Assembly (NCBI GenBank): GCA_027704905.1
Contig: CM051022.1
Location: forward strand, 6,804,476 to 6,868,475
Length of the DNA stretch: 64,000 nucleotides
DNA from: Muraenolepis orangiensis
Taxonomy: Eukaryota > Chordata > Actinopteri > Gadiformes > Muraenolepididae
Reading direction: 5' to 3'
This document shows positions 47,805-60,819 of this stretch, in pieces. Under the pieces are notes generated by a model, which was not told the origin of the DNA, did not search any database, and saw only the letters and a program-made list of their open reading frames with translations. Position numbers and translations under genes: made by a program. Every line of letters begins with the position of its first letter. Position 1 is the first letter of the stretch.

Positions 47805-48959
47805 GAAAAAATGGAAAAAGTCTTGGCATCAGAAAAAAGGGAAACCTGTATCATGTGGGAAGGAAGAGGCTATCCAAACACTAAGTACCAAATTGAGGTT
47901 CAGAAGAAAATACAAATAAATGTTCTTCAAAGGCTTTTTAAAAGGTTATGCAGTGTTCTAGAGTTGTATATCACCTGCTACCGATATTCTGTGCTGTTTT
48001 ACAAAGGTGCACATTTCATTTTTTGTAATTCTTTGGAAAAATATGCTTACATTTGACATAACAAGACTACGTATCCCAGGGTGTGTGCGAGCGGACAAAA
48101 GAAGGTCTGGCCCAGCCTGCTGCGCCGGGGGAATTACAGTGAGGTCAGGGCTAAGATGGAGAGGAGGAGGGGGCCCCGAACTGCACTCTACAGGGGCCCG
48201 GGCTTCTCAGTTAGTTCACTCTGTGAAGTCTCTTCAACAGCCAATGGGAGGATGAGTGGGAGCCTACTCAGGCCTGGGCCGAGCACAGCAGGGTCGGGGT
48301 AGAGAATCACACTTCAAGGTTGTAAGGGGAATCAAAGCCTGTGTATTCCGTGCGAGTGTTGATGAAGTATTGATCAAGGGACCGTGAAGATGAGATGTCG
48401 GACACCGGTGATCACTGCAAATGGTGCACCTGCTCAGCCTCGACTACCGCCAGACGCGGTTCATCCAAATGACCCGTTTAAAAAGAGTGCTGGAGTGAAA
48501 TCACTTTTATACATTTTAGACGGTTTATTACGTGTAGTTTTTATTCATCACAATCCATCGATGCTTTTTGTATGTCATTATCGGCTTATTCTAAATAACT
48601 ATTTAATAAACCATTATTTTTTTTTTACATGTATTTTTTTTTTAATTACCAATTCACTCAAAACATCTACATAATTAATCAGGCATTTACAATCGGACTT
48701 GTAATTATATTCAATTAGTTTATTACCCAGTAATGCATTGCAAATTAGAAGCAAATCAGTTCGTAATGGTGCTGCACTCTACATGACCGTAAGGCAATCT
48801 TGATGAAATGGAGACAGAAATCCTTTGCTCATCATTTAGTGACATATACGTTCAACAAATTCCTTGGTTTTGGTTGTTCCTCTTCATACTAAAGACAGAC
48901 GGAAATACATGTGGATAGTAGTAGACATTTTGAGTTTTGTTACATTGTTCAGGTTTGTT

Positions 48960-49310
48960 AAGAAATCCAGGTGAATACATGCTTTTTGCACAATTCACCA
49001 TATGTATCATATCACATAAGTCACTTTATTGTTATTTTTTTATTGTGTACAGTATTGTTATAGTATAGTGTTTATAGTATATAGTATAGTTCATAGTATA
49101 GTAGTATAGTATATAGTGTTGTTTATAGTATATAGCATAGCATATCATAGGTAGCATATAGTGTTGTTCATCGTATAGTATTGTTTAGAATAGTCTTAAA
49201 GTATTGTAGAGTTCAGTATAGCATTTAGGTAGGAAATTCATACTGTGAATTGGGAATAGGTGTTTCATCGTACTTGTTACAAATGGCAATAAAAAACCTC
49301 TTGAATCTTG
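48960..49310 (+). mobile_element. LINE 3'-UTR and tail copy
   Basis: TTTTTGCACAATTCACCATA, a TATAG-rich middle (49050-49190), then CTTGTTACAAATGGCAATAA and CCTCTTGAATCTTGAAC at the end. Same family as 11571-11870. Confidence 0.55.
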
Positions 49311-49567
49311 AACATAGCTGATAAGGACATTAGTTAATCCCTTGCTTCTCAATTGAGAACGGTTCACTGAAAAAGAAAGCATCAGTCCGCATTTTTAAAC
49401 GTGGTTACATGCTCGACAATTCTCTCTAACACCAGAGAGCACCTACTCGTGTGCACCGGGTGTTAAAGACAAAATGTATCTCTTATTCCAGAATAACATG
49501 TTTGAGCACTCCTATTGGCTGATCGTGCAGTAGCCTACATTTATTCTCAGTGTGTGTGCGAGTGTGC

Positions 49568-49701
<134 letters not shown>

Positions 49702-52446
49702 CTCCCACTAGTGCCTCCCACTCAGGGAGACAATCAGCATGGTTCTCGACTCTTTCTCTCACACAGGGTCTTCTGCATTTTAGTCCTCTTGTCTACTTAC
49801 ATTGCGTCTGAAATAGGACACAGACGGTACTGTAAGACCACACATTGGAGTGCAGTCACATTAATTTAGCATTAACTTCCAATGGAAGAATTGGACGTGT
49901 GGTGTTTGTACCGAGAGTTCTGTTATAAAATAAATCAAGTATTATTATTAGTAATGTATCCAGGTGTCAATGGTTTGAACTAGCGTTGAACTTGCAGCGG
50001 TACGTTTTGATTCTGAAAGGTATTATGCCATAGGATGTCATTATGTCATTATGTTATTATGTTATTATGTTGTTATGCTAACAATGTACTCAGTATGGTG
50101 TCTACACACGTTGTATATATTAGTCCTAAAGGAAGACAAGATGTACAAACACGAACAAAAGAAGAATCAACCACAAGAAAAACAGAACAACACGCCTGTT
50201 TCATTGGAAGTCATCCTTTTTGCTTTGATTCTCTGGACTGTGGCTTCAAAAGCTGTATCCCAGCTTGGGAAATATCCTTCTGATACTGATACTGCCTTAC
50301 CCATCAGTGGTTTAAGGCACACTGAATACAAAATGTACATTTGGTTTAATAACCACTGGCTTGGCCAACACTGAGAGGAGAGTTCTGAACAATCGGCTCG
50401 GATTGATTGAATTATAGCGCTGAATAATTCATAATAATTCATTACAATCTCAAAGTTTGGTGCTTTCTGCGAAACAGTGATAGTATGGGAAAGAAAGCTG
50501 TGTGGATCCGATAGAATCAACGCATTTCAAAGGGTATGTGTAAGAAAACGTCTTGTCGATAGTTAATTACAATATTGCCTGCAGCATGCACAGAAAAACA
50601 TGACTATTCATGGTGGCGATATTCATCGGCGTTGACAAGTGTGACTAAAATTAACAACAATTAACTCAACCTTGAGGATGTGACGGATAAAAAATAAAAT
50701 AAAAATACATTAAATAGAACAAAACAACCCAAAAAATAACAAATTCAAGACCAAATAGCCAGTGTTAAAGGCCGGCAGATTACCCACTGTGGTTTCATTC
50801 AATATATCTTGTGTAACCTTTCCCGGTGAACTTTCCCTGTCTGCACCTCATTAAGTATTCTCTGCATGCTCATACACCCTATCCTTTTCCCATTTCTCCC
50901 TCATACACACACAATGGCTTGTGCTCCCCCCCCACCCCACCCCACCCCACCCCCTGCCATTGCAGCACACACAGCCCTGAGCATTTGTATGTGGCACATG
51001 GTCTATGGGAGGGGAAGGAAAGGTTACAGTCGGGCCACTGCTAGGACACTGCGGTGCATTGTAGTTAGCTACAGGGCTTTTTTACGTGTAGTAGTCACAC
51101 CCATGCGCATGCAAAAGTGGAGGAATTGATCTGGTCTGTTTTTCGATGGATATTTTAGTAATCAGAAATAATTGTGTTGCATATGAACACCTTGTTACAA
51201 TGAACAATGGGATGATACATGTGATACAATAATGAATGAGATAACAGATACGTAAAGCACAACATGGCTTAATGCATGGCTTCAGCAATTTCCGTGTACC
51301 AGTATTTTAACTTATAAGGCATCTAAACAGTGGTTCTGAAAAGATTATTAGTCTATTTTAATGTGTTGTATTTCTTCTTCCTCTTCCTCTGGAATCAGTG
51401 ACTCAGAGTGTGGGTCACTGGCTTGGCAAGGCAGCTATTAATTAAACTAATGGTGAATCCAAAAAGAGACTCACACTTTGCCTTTGGCATTAACATGATT
51501 ACAGCTCTGTTGAATTACTTAAAACTATCCGTTATCCTTCAATATTAAGAATGTTGTGTCTTTAAAGTGACAATGGGCATAGCCTTGAAGACACATCTGT
51601 TAGAATGGGGGACTTCCATACAAAAGTAAAGGAACACCATAGCCTAAACACATTCCTGCTCTTGGTTGATCTGCCATTTGCATGAGTTGCTTTGCATCGT
51701 ACTGCTACAACATTGCTACATGATGAATGGGTTTTAAAATCACAGTTTACATAATAAAGTAATTCAATAATTGATTTCAACAGGAAAAAGGAAAGCCGGG
51801 CTTCTCCTCCCCCGACGGACCTTTTGCTCTTTTTTTTAATGCTCTCCGCTGACATTTATGTCAACCTCTCTCGCGAGCCCAAAGACACGTCTTTACAAAT
51901 GTCAGTGTATCTTTTTGTCGGCGGTGAAGGATATGCGCTTGGCCTCGGTTGCAATTCGAGCTGCCAACTGTCAGTTCTGGAAGAACAAATCAACATGTCA
52001 TTGCGCTACTCCAGCAATATAGTGTACCTCGAAACATAGGGCCACATTGAACTGTCAAGCCCACTTTGAGGTGTTGTTGACATTCCAGTTTCGGTAAAAA
52101 AAACCACAACGATACATGAGATACATGAAAATAGTCCTGCTATGCAGTGTTGCTGTGATATTAAAGTCTGGAACTCTGATTAAGAGATGCCATCTTGAGG
52201 CTGTGTGTTTTATTAAGTCGAGAATATATAATATAGAAAAATATTGAGGTCTAATAATTATCTCTTTTGGCATGACTGTAGCTTCACTCTGCAGTCAGAG
52301 TAGATGTGTTCAAACCAAGCCCCCTCTCCAATGCTAAGTGATTGGGGTCATATATTCTACTGAACATAAATGGCTTTCATTGTATGGTATGGATTGAAAA
52401 GAAAAGGGGAACTTTGCCACTTTTCACCCTAACCCACTTTTCAGGG

Positions 52447-52620
52447 TTAGGGATGGGCACGGCAGTAGCTCAGTCTGTTAAGACTTGGCTTGGGAACCGG
52501 AAGGCCCGAAAACTGACCAAGTACGGAGTGAGAACTGGTACTTGGAAAAAAGGTGCCAGTTTGCTCCTAATACTAGGATGGGTTTAATGCAGAGAAACAC
52601 CTTTCTCTGTGTGTGTGTTA
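52447..52620 (+). mobile_element. tRNA-derived SINE with altered middle
   Basis: GGCAGTAGCTCAGTCTGTTA and CTTGGGAACCGGAAGG, then a changed centre, then CTCCTAATACTAGGATGGGT. Family of 22132-22355; the B box and the GAGCAAGGC part are missing. Confidence 0.7.
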
Positions 52621-53597
52621 AATTTTGATTTAGGGTTCGCAAACCCAACCATTTCAATGTGGGAATGCAAATAAACAATATTTACGTTTCCACCCTGCAC
52701 CCAGATCTCCCTGCTGCTTTGGTCCACTGGATGACGCAAATCTTAAGATTAAGTGTGATTTTGCGTCAGTGTAGAGCTGCACCCCAGAGACACAGAGAGC
52801 ATTGGCAACAACTGCAGGCATTTTTCACACTGTATCCCTAATGCAGATATATTGAGATAAGGAAGTTATCCTTTGAAGGAAAAGCGTAAGCATGAGCTTT
52901 CCTACAGTGCTTCCAGTGCAACAATACTACTACTTATAATAATAATAACCACAACCAGTCAGGGTATATTAAATCTCCACTGCTCTGAATACATAAACCC
53001 AGAATCCTGTGATGCTTTCACACATCAGCTTTTCTCCTCTCAGTAAAAGTGTCATTTTTTTAAAACGTCTTCTTTTTCAATGTCTTTCTATCAAACCACG
53101 GAAATTAACTGTCAAAAATTCACCGCTGAAGCATGTGGCTGCGCAGAGCAGTGATGCAAACGGTAGGTAAACCCCAGCAGAGAGGCGAGTCCTGGAGACA
53201 ATGGCTGTCAAAGCACCAAGGTTGTGCCGAACAAAAGCACAAGTGAGCAGCAAAAGCAAGTGGCTTTAATTTTCATCTAATTTTACAGGGGGAACAAAGA
53301 TGACCAGAGATGTAAAGTTGGACCAAAGAGAGTGACCAAACCAATTATGAGAATGGAAACCAAGCAAAAGTATAGAGAGTCGAGGAGGGAGATCAAGGGA
53401 AAGATATTTGAAAGGCACCTTCATAGTTGTATAGGGTTGCTCTTAATAGCACAGAGTCTATAATGAAAAACTCTCCATCAAACACCTTCTACCTCACGCA
53501 AATCTATCCTCACAAACTAATGTACTCTTTCATCCTCCTTTGATATTCGGATTAAAAATGAATCTAAATCTAAATCTCGAGAATTTATCCTCATTAT

Positions 53598-53812
53598 TCA
53601 CATACATGTACACACAGTGAAATGTGTTTCTCTGCATTTAACCCATCTTAGTAATAGGAGCAGTGGGCAGCTATTTTGTAGCTGTCCGGGGAGTAGTGTA
53701 GGGGTCTGGTGCCTTGCTCACTTAGGCAGTGCCCAGGTGTTTCGGGGACTTGAACCGGCGACCTTCTGGTTCCCAAGCCAGGTCCCAACAGACTGAGCAA
53801 CTGCCGCCCCTA
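53598..53812 (-). mobile_element. tRNA-derived SINE, minus strand, near full length
   Basis: ACACAGTGAAATGTGTTTCT, TTAACCCATCTTAGTAATAG, GGTGCCTTGCTCA, GGGGACTTGAACCGGCGACC and CTGAGCAACTGCCG give the complete family in reverse. Confidence 0.8.
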
Positions 53813-55604
53813 AATGTATGTATATAGTCTGCCTTTGGTGCTATATATGTGTATTAAACTAAATACCACCCCTTATATCTCTCTCTCTCTCTCTGTTTTG
53901 AGTTGGTTTGTGTACACACTGACTCACAATGAAGCCCTTAGGTGCATATAGGAGAGCGTTATATAGACGGTAAGCACTGACCCTGGGGCCCTCTGGGCTG
54001 GGTAACAGCAGAATGCCAGTGACAGATCCCTGCACTACTCCAGGAGAAGAGATGGGGTGAAGAGTTGTTCACCCAATCAACAATTTGACCTTGCTATATG
54101 TAAGACCTCTAGATTGTTTGTTGTTTGTTTTTGTTTTGGTACATTGAAATTCTGTTGGGGTTTTTTGTGTTTACGTTTGAGCTAATGACAAACGGTTTGT
54201 TTGTGTCTCTCATCCAGGCACACTGGGGCCTCCTAATGACATTGCCTCAATATCATTATAAGCTCCCAGAAAGTGAAAGTGGTTTGAAAAGGCTTATGTT
54301 ACAAGGTTTCATAGTCATAAGGATTCATAAATGGTACATCTTATCATAGCATGCATATTACCCATGATTCACAACCTGTAGTATGTTCTTTATGACATAT
54401 AATTGTAAATAATTGTTTTAACTGAATAGTTAAAAATAGGTTGTTGTTTTTTTGAGACCCTATACATTAAGAAGTAAACAAACTAATATACCATAATTTA
54501 ATGTGTTGGTCAGCCATTGGTTTATACTATAATGCCCTCAAAAAGAATAAAAAAGACTACCAAAAGTGTCAACGTCCAATGTTCAGTTAATTTCTATAGT
54601 ATGATGTGGCAGAATGAACTGTACCAATGTTCTTTACAGTAGATGGTGAAATTGTACTTTCATTACAGGGTAGCAAGCCATCTTTGTAAGTCAAACCAGC
54701 CACCAATTCTTCACATTGAGGTTATTACTCTGCGTTGCCCGGAAACAGCGGTAGTCAAACACATTGCCGGAACAGCTTCAAAGTTATAAATAGCTAAACA
54801 TAACCTTAATTTTAATTCAGCGCGAATGCCTCTATATCACACACCATAGAACGTGAGAGAAAACATGTGCGAGAGGTTAAGTGCCTCATGACACGTCTGT
54901 AGCCGCTATCTCGTGCTTGTGTGTTGGGGCAAATTACTTTTTCACGTCCAAATTTAAACAATTACACCCGAGGGAAAGAATAACAACAGTTATTTTCCTG
55001 ATGCATTATGCGCCTGAATAACTCCCTGCATGCATGTGTTAGATTCAAACATCCTATTTCCTTTTTTTTTTTTTTAAATACCTCTTCCTTTCCTACTTGT
55101 GTGGCACAGGCCTGAGATTGTCAGGATCATTTTTTTTTTTGGTTTGGCCATTGCCAAGATTGACAGATGGCCGGTCCGGGACCGGTCCCGCGGTGGACTC
55201 GGCTAAAACTACGGTAATAGCGTCCAACTGCTATCAAATCTGTTTGATTCGCCATGTGTCCTCCTCCTTCTGCCTTTGACGTGAACAAAGAATCTTTTTT
55301 TTTTTTTGTTAATTGAAGTTGATGAGTCATTTATCTGTCAAGTCTGTGAGCATACTATTATGTAAATCAGGGAGCATAAATAGCCTGTTCCGTGATGGTT
55401 TAATTTGTGATCTTAGCCAGAGTCATACTTTTGAAGAAGTGGGGTTTTGTGATGCTGTTACTCATTAGATAGAGACATAGACATGGCATAACGCATGTCT
55501 CACAAGTCCACTGAAAGGGGATAGGTATTTTTTTTAAACGGAGCTACTATCTACTCCATTAGCAAATGCTTTTATATATCCAAAGCCATTGACATTGAAT
55601 TCAG

Positions 55605-55745
55605 ATGTCCTTAGGGAGCAGAGCGGTTAGGGTTATTTGGCTCAAGGAGGCCTACAGAATGCCAAGAGACATTCGGTATCAAACCCAGAACATATCGTAT
55701 TGGTTTGAAAGTCCAAAAGCCTAGCCACTACACTATCCTACTCCC
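55605..55745 (-). mobile_element. second tRNA-like SINE candidate
   Basis: On the minus strand AGTGTAGTGGCTAGGC is A-box-like and GGGTTTGATACCG is B-box-like about 40 bp later, followed by TAGGCCTCCTTGAGCC. Different from the 22132 family. Limits and class are uncertain. Confidence 0.4.
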
Positions 55746-55851
55746 TATTAAGTATTTTCAAACTTTGAAACAATTTGACAGATTGTTGTAGAAAGCATTG
55801 TCACTGTTGTTACATCTTTGTAAATGTGCTATTATTGTTGACTAACACTGT

Positions 55852-56269
55852 CCAGACTCCATAAGGACAGCTCCACAGAGAGACTGAGGAAGCCGTTTGT
55901 TCCCCAGGCCATACGACTATTCAAATCTTCCCAGAGTGGACGGGGGGAGACTGACTTTTGGGCATGAGGCCTCCACTGTTACACACACCTGCTCTGTGAC
56001 CCCAAAACACAACTACCTTTATTTGCACTACTTACACTTATTGTATTCTGTATTTTATTGGTATTTATTACAATAGATATTAGTATAATTTTTTGTTTTA
56101 ATATAGTATATTTTCCACTTCTTGTTTATTGTAATTTATTGTAATTTTATAATTCTAATTGTGATTTAGATAAGTCCCTTCGTTTTTAAAGTTTTTATAA
56201 CTGAATAAGTGTTTGTTTGCTATTTGTATAAGCTGCTGGAAGATTAAATTTCCCTCGGGATTAATAAAG
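55852..56269 (+). mobile_element. 5'-truncated LINE 3' end with reverse-transcriptase C-terminus
   Basis: 55852-55967 is open and encodes SRLHKDSSTERLRKPFVPQ, AIRLFKSSQSGRGETDFW and a stop, the usual end of reverse transcriptase in CR1/L2/Rex1-like elements. An AT-rich 3' UTR follows, and it ends TCGGGATTAATAAAGTATCT directly before the (CTAT)n array. Confidence 0.7.
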
Positions 56270-56412
<143 letters not shown>

Positions 56413-56959
56413 ATAAGGTAACTGAGGTCAGTTCAGATACCAACATTAGATAGTCAACTCTAACATTGGCAATCGTACCGTTTAAATAATTAATCTACGG
56501 CTACATCTTAAGGAATTGTTCATCAAGAATAGCCTATATAATGCTATCAAAAACGTCCTATATAACAGTGAAGGAATATAATAAGAAATACTAAATCAAA
56601 GCATTGTAGTGTAAGGTAGGCTGTATAAAAGTTAGAGAGAGGTGTTTTGGATTGTCAATAATACACCAAATTGAAAAATACAGGTCTACTCTTTTGAATT
56701 GCTGTTATACTTAATTTGGTTTCCTTTGTTTTGCAATGCCACCAATTGTTCAACTTAGTACCCTGTTCGACCGCACAAATATTTTTTGGGTGTATATTAT
56801 TTGGTAAACATGGACCATTACATGGGTGTTGCAAATACTTAGGTTTTAGTGAAAAACACTGACTTTACTTTACTTGTGATCTCTGTCATTCCTTGGGAAG
56901 ATTTCCAGAACGTGTACGTTAGTATTCAGATACACTAAATATATATATTCACATTTTCA

Positions 56960-57032
56960 AGTGCCCCCTGTGATCCTTGAAAGTACCCCTAGGGGTACGC
57001 GTACCCCCATTTGGGAACCACCGACCTAGTGG
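56960..57032. mobile_element. hAT-like non-autonomous element end
   Basis: GTACCCCTAGGGGTACGCGT followed by ACCCCCATTTGGGAACCACC matches, from memory, the terminal region of common fish hAT-type elements (GTTCCCAAACTGGGGTACGC). The other terminus was not found. Confidence 0.4.
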
Positions 57033-57291
57033 AATAAACAGTGATCAAATCACAAGCAACAGAAACAGCAACCACAACAACAACAACAACAACCATGGCC
57101 AGTCTTGTTCCATTCAACCCGGCTGCTCTGTACTGTAGCGACGCCGTCGCATAAACATCAAAATGTGTCCAAATTGAATGCGACGTCCCGGTCGTTCGCC
57201 CGAGAAGAGTTCAAGAGTTTCACCGCTGAGGCGTGAAATGAAAAGTAGCAGCTGATGTGGTAACAGAGGCTTCGACCTGCACCGTGTGGGG

Positions 57292-57418
57292 GAGGGGAGG
57301 GAGGGAAGGAGGGAGGCAGGGAGGGAGGGAGGGAGGGAGGGAGAGGGAGAGGGAGGGAGGGAGGAGGAGGATGAGAGGGCAGGGAGGGAGGGAGGGGGGA
57401 AGGAGGGAGAGGGGGGGT
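57292..57418 (+). repeat. (GGGA)n-type purine tract
   Basis: About 127 bp of G/A only, mainly GGGAGG and GGGA units. A second G/A-only tract lies at 58436-58551. Both are H-DNA/triplex-prone compositions. Confidence 0.95.
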
Positions 57419-57616
57419 CCTGACAGTGGAACATAATAAATAAAATAAAAGAGAAAACACCCCATTTTATAGGTCTGCACAAAAAAATGCCTCGATTTCC
57501 TTCTTGTGTTTTGCACTGCAGCCATAGTGAAGTTTGAGCAGCTCCCACACGAGTTTAATCGATTTTGTTTTTTTAACCGATTCTCAATTTAACCAGCTGC
57601 TTTGCTGTACGTGCTT

Positions 57617-57618
<2 letters not shown>

Positions 57619-57647
<29 letters not shown>
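57619..57647 (+). repeat. (GT)n, short
   Basis: 29 bp of GT. Confidence 0.95.
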
Positions 57648-57648
<1 letters not shown>

Positions 57649-58054
57649 GCGGAGGAGAAACACAAATCCCAGAGGATTTGAATGTTGCATTAATATGTCC
57701 AAATGGGGGGTATAGCTTAAGGCAGAGTGAACTAGCGCCTGACATGAATAAATAACTTGCTTTCCCCACTATAGTGTCAACGGGGCGGTTTATGTGGAGG
57801 TCTGCAGAAAAACCACAGCGCCACCGCTGTCCGTGGTGCTCAATCCCGGGCTGAGCTGGCTGGCTGCTCGCCTTCTTGCTGTCTTTCTCCGCCCTCTCTC
57901 TCTCTGCTGCTTCAAGCTCCTTCAAGCGTTCATGTTTCAAGTTATAACAGCCCTTTTTGGATAAACGCAAAGGAGATCTCGCTTCGACATCTGATCTTTT
58001 CCTAATCTGAACTTTTTCTTCCTTACCAGGAGGTTGCTTTTTATTTTTACAAAA

Positions 58055-58200
<146 letters not shown>

Positions 58201-58435
58201 TGAACACGCATACACACACACACACGCACGCACATTTCCCTTTTCAACTCTCCCGTGCACTAACATATTGCTCAGCCCAGCCCTCTCTCTCTCTCCTCCG
58301 CGGCACTGATTCGTTCACCGTCGCCGTTGCATGTGTCGGTCTGCGGACGCCAGCAAGCGTTCACAACTCCTGATTGGCTGGCTACTCTGTACATGACAAA
58401 TCTCCAATTGCGACTTGACTTGTGTGCCTTGAAGG

Positions 58436-58551
58436 AGGGCGGGTACAGGGAGAGGGGGAGGAGGAGGAGGAGGGAGGAGAGAGAGAGGGGAGGAGGGAGG
58501 AGGATGAGGTGGATGAGGAGGGAGGGAGGGAGGGAGGGAGGGGAAGGCAAG
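58436..58551 (+). repeat. GGA/GAG-rich purine tract
   Basis: Nearly pure purine run of GGAGGAGGAGG, GAGAGAGAGG and GAGGGAGGGAGG units. Confidence 0.9.
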
Positions 58552-59202
58552 TCCTTGTGCAGAGGAAGGGTGAGGGGTGTCAAATTGAGCAGAGAGTGAG
58601 AGAGAAACAAATCGTCACATCTCGCCCATGTGGTAAAAAAAGATCCAGACACCTAACACTCGAGTTAAAAAACCGTGCTTGCAAATGGTTTTGAAACTAT
58701 TGTTTACAAGTAGGTTATAGAAAGTTTCATGTTTTATATGTTGATGCATTAAAACGACGAAGGGTATGTACAAATATATCCATACCACATTTCGATTTTT
58801 CAAAGATACATTCAAATGATATGTTTTATATTCAGGGCTTTATTTTACATTATGACTAACTATTTTAGTTTCACATAGGGTGTCAAATAAAGTTAATGAC
58901 ATCTTTTAGAAAAATACTAAATATAGCAGAGACTATAGTAAGTAAGTAACCCCAGGATGACATACTATCTCATTGATTTTGTAAGCAGCATCAAACAAAA
59001 GGAAAAGCTTTTGTAATATAAATAGATAGACACAACATATGTTACACCTGCGAAATTCTTTATTGGGGCCCTACGTGTTTACATGTGGAGTAACATTTGA
59101 ATAAAACCTAGAAAAACAAATACTCAAATTAAAATAGTTCTACATGTAGTGTTATGGGGCGCCGTTTTCTGTCATCCGGAGTGCGCATGACCGAGCGTAC
59201 TG

Positions 59203-59847
<645 letters not shown>

Positions 59848-59901
59848 ATGGAACTACACGGCCTACAAGAGGCGCTGAAAGTAGAAATCCAATGCCATCA
59901 G
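59848..59901 (+). CDS. PHF21B: PHF21B coding exon 1
   Basis: ATG to donor GTAAAC; encodes MELHGLQEALKVEIQCHQ. Confidence 0.9.
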
Positions 59902-60369
59902 GTAAACGAAACATCGTGTTTATTATATATCCTTATGGGTGTTATGAGCAAGTGGGGGAGCTAAACGCGAAGAGGAGGAGGAGAGAGGAGAGGAGGAGGA
60001 AAATAAAATATCCGATGGGATGGAAACGAATGTGAGACGAAACGAATACTCCGAAATACATAATAAGTATGCGACATCCACGGTCCTACGCTTTTTCAGT
60101 GGCGGGGTGACGACACACCGTAGACTTTCGAGCCCGATTCGTGTACTTTTTGGAGTACTTTGAGGCACGGCCACGGGTCTCTTTTTTTATATTAGAGCAA
60201 CAAGGATGATTCGGAGTGATAATGCAGTGGTGCTGTGTGGCCATCAGGACGCGACCTGAATATTTATGAGGTGGAAGAAACGGACTCGCTCGCTTTGTTC
60301 CTCCCTTACATACTAAACTTGAAACACTTTTTTTTTTTTTTTTTTTTTAGTCAATTCCCATTTTTACGT

Positions 60370-60410
<41 letters not shown>

Positions 60411-60819
60411 CTCTTCTCTGTGTCTCTCTCTCTTCGTGTTTTAGAAACTAGTTGCACAGATGAAGCAGGACCCACAGGTAAAACGTTGTATTGTATCTCA
60501 AACATCCTCACGACCTGCCCAGTCGAATTGGGAGTGTGCGAAAAAACTTTATCAGCATAAATCTCTTTATTTGGGCTATAACACCATCGCCCGTCGTCGT
60601 CTTGTGTGTCGGCTTTGCTCTCATCGTGACTTTGCTGAAAATCCCCATCGTACAGGATTTTTTGAAAGTTTCGTTTGCTGTCGATATGTAGCTTGCAATG
60701 CTCTGGGATCTCTTTATTATTCACCCTGACCCAATGTTTTGTTTCGATTGTAGGATGGAGAGCTTAAGAAACAGCTGCACGACAGACAGACCAGAATAAC
60801 AAGCCTAAGCGAAAAACAA
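59848..60819 (+). CDS. PHF21B: PHD finger protein 21B, first three coding exons (partial)
   Basis: Paralogue of PHF21A/BHC80, which reads unmodified H3K4 in the LSD1-CoREST complex; PHF21B is a less studied nuclear PHD-finger protein. The exons give MELHGLQEALKVEIQCHQ, KLVAQMKQDPQ and DGELKKQLHDRQTRITSLSE then KQ: the N-terminal coiled-coil of the family. The PHD finger would lie beyond the right edge. DGELKKQLHDRQ is closer to human PHF21B (NGDLKKQLHERQ) than to PHF21A (NADLKKQLHELQ), and the neighbouring NUP50 and KIAA0930 match human PHF21B synteny. All three exons (54, 33 and 66 nt) are phase 0. I did not find the next exon in 60820-64000. Confidence 0.88.
60373..60404 (+). repeat. (CT)n before PHF21B exon 2
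   Basis: About 32 bp of CT that serves as the distal pyrimidine-rich part of the exon 2 acceptor region. Confidence 0.95.
60445..60477 (+). CDS. PHF21B: PHF21B coding exon 2
   Basis: Acceptor GTGTTTTAG and donor GTAAAA; 11 codons, KLVAQMKQDPQ, phase 0 at both ends. Confidence 0.88.
60754..60819 (+). CDS. PHF21B: PHF21B coding exon 3
   Basis: Acceptor CGATTGTAG and donor GTAAGA; 22 codons, DGELKKQLHDRQTRITSLSE then KQ. Confidence 0.9.

Noticed and set aside
48060..48310. Arg/Gly-rich frames RRGNYSEVRAKMERRRGP
   Set aside because: Short, no splice sites, no family recognised. Might belong to an LTR element with the gag-like scrap upstream, but this cannot be shown.
53877..53895. Short (CT)n as a possible promoter element
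   Set aside because: Short (CT)n runs are abundant in this window and nothing else marks a promoter here.
57114..57548. Pro/Ser-rich minus-strand frames of 100-144 codons
   Set aside because: Translation of the GGGA purine tract; low complexity and no homologue recognised.
60459..60729. 89-codon frame over PHF21B exon 2 and intron 2
   Set aside because: Only the first 11 codons agree with PHF21B; the rest reads into the intron past a clear GTAAAA donor.
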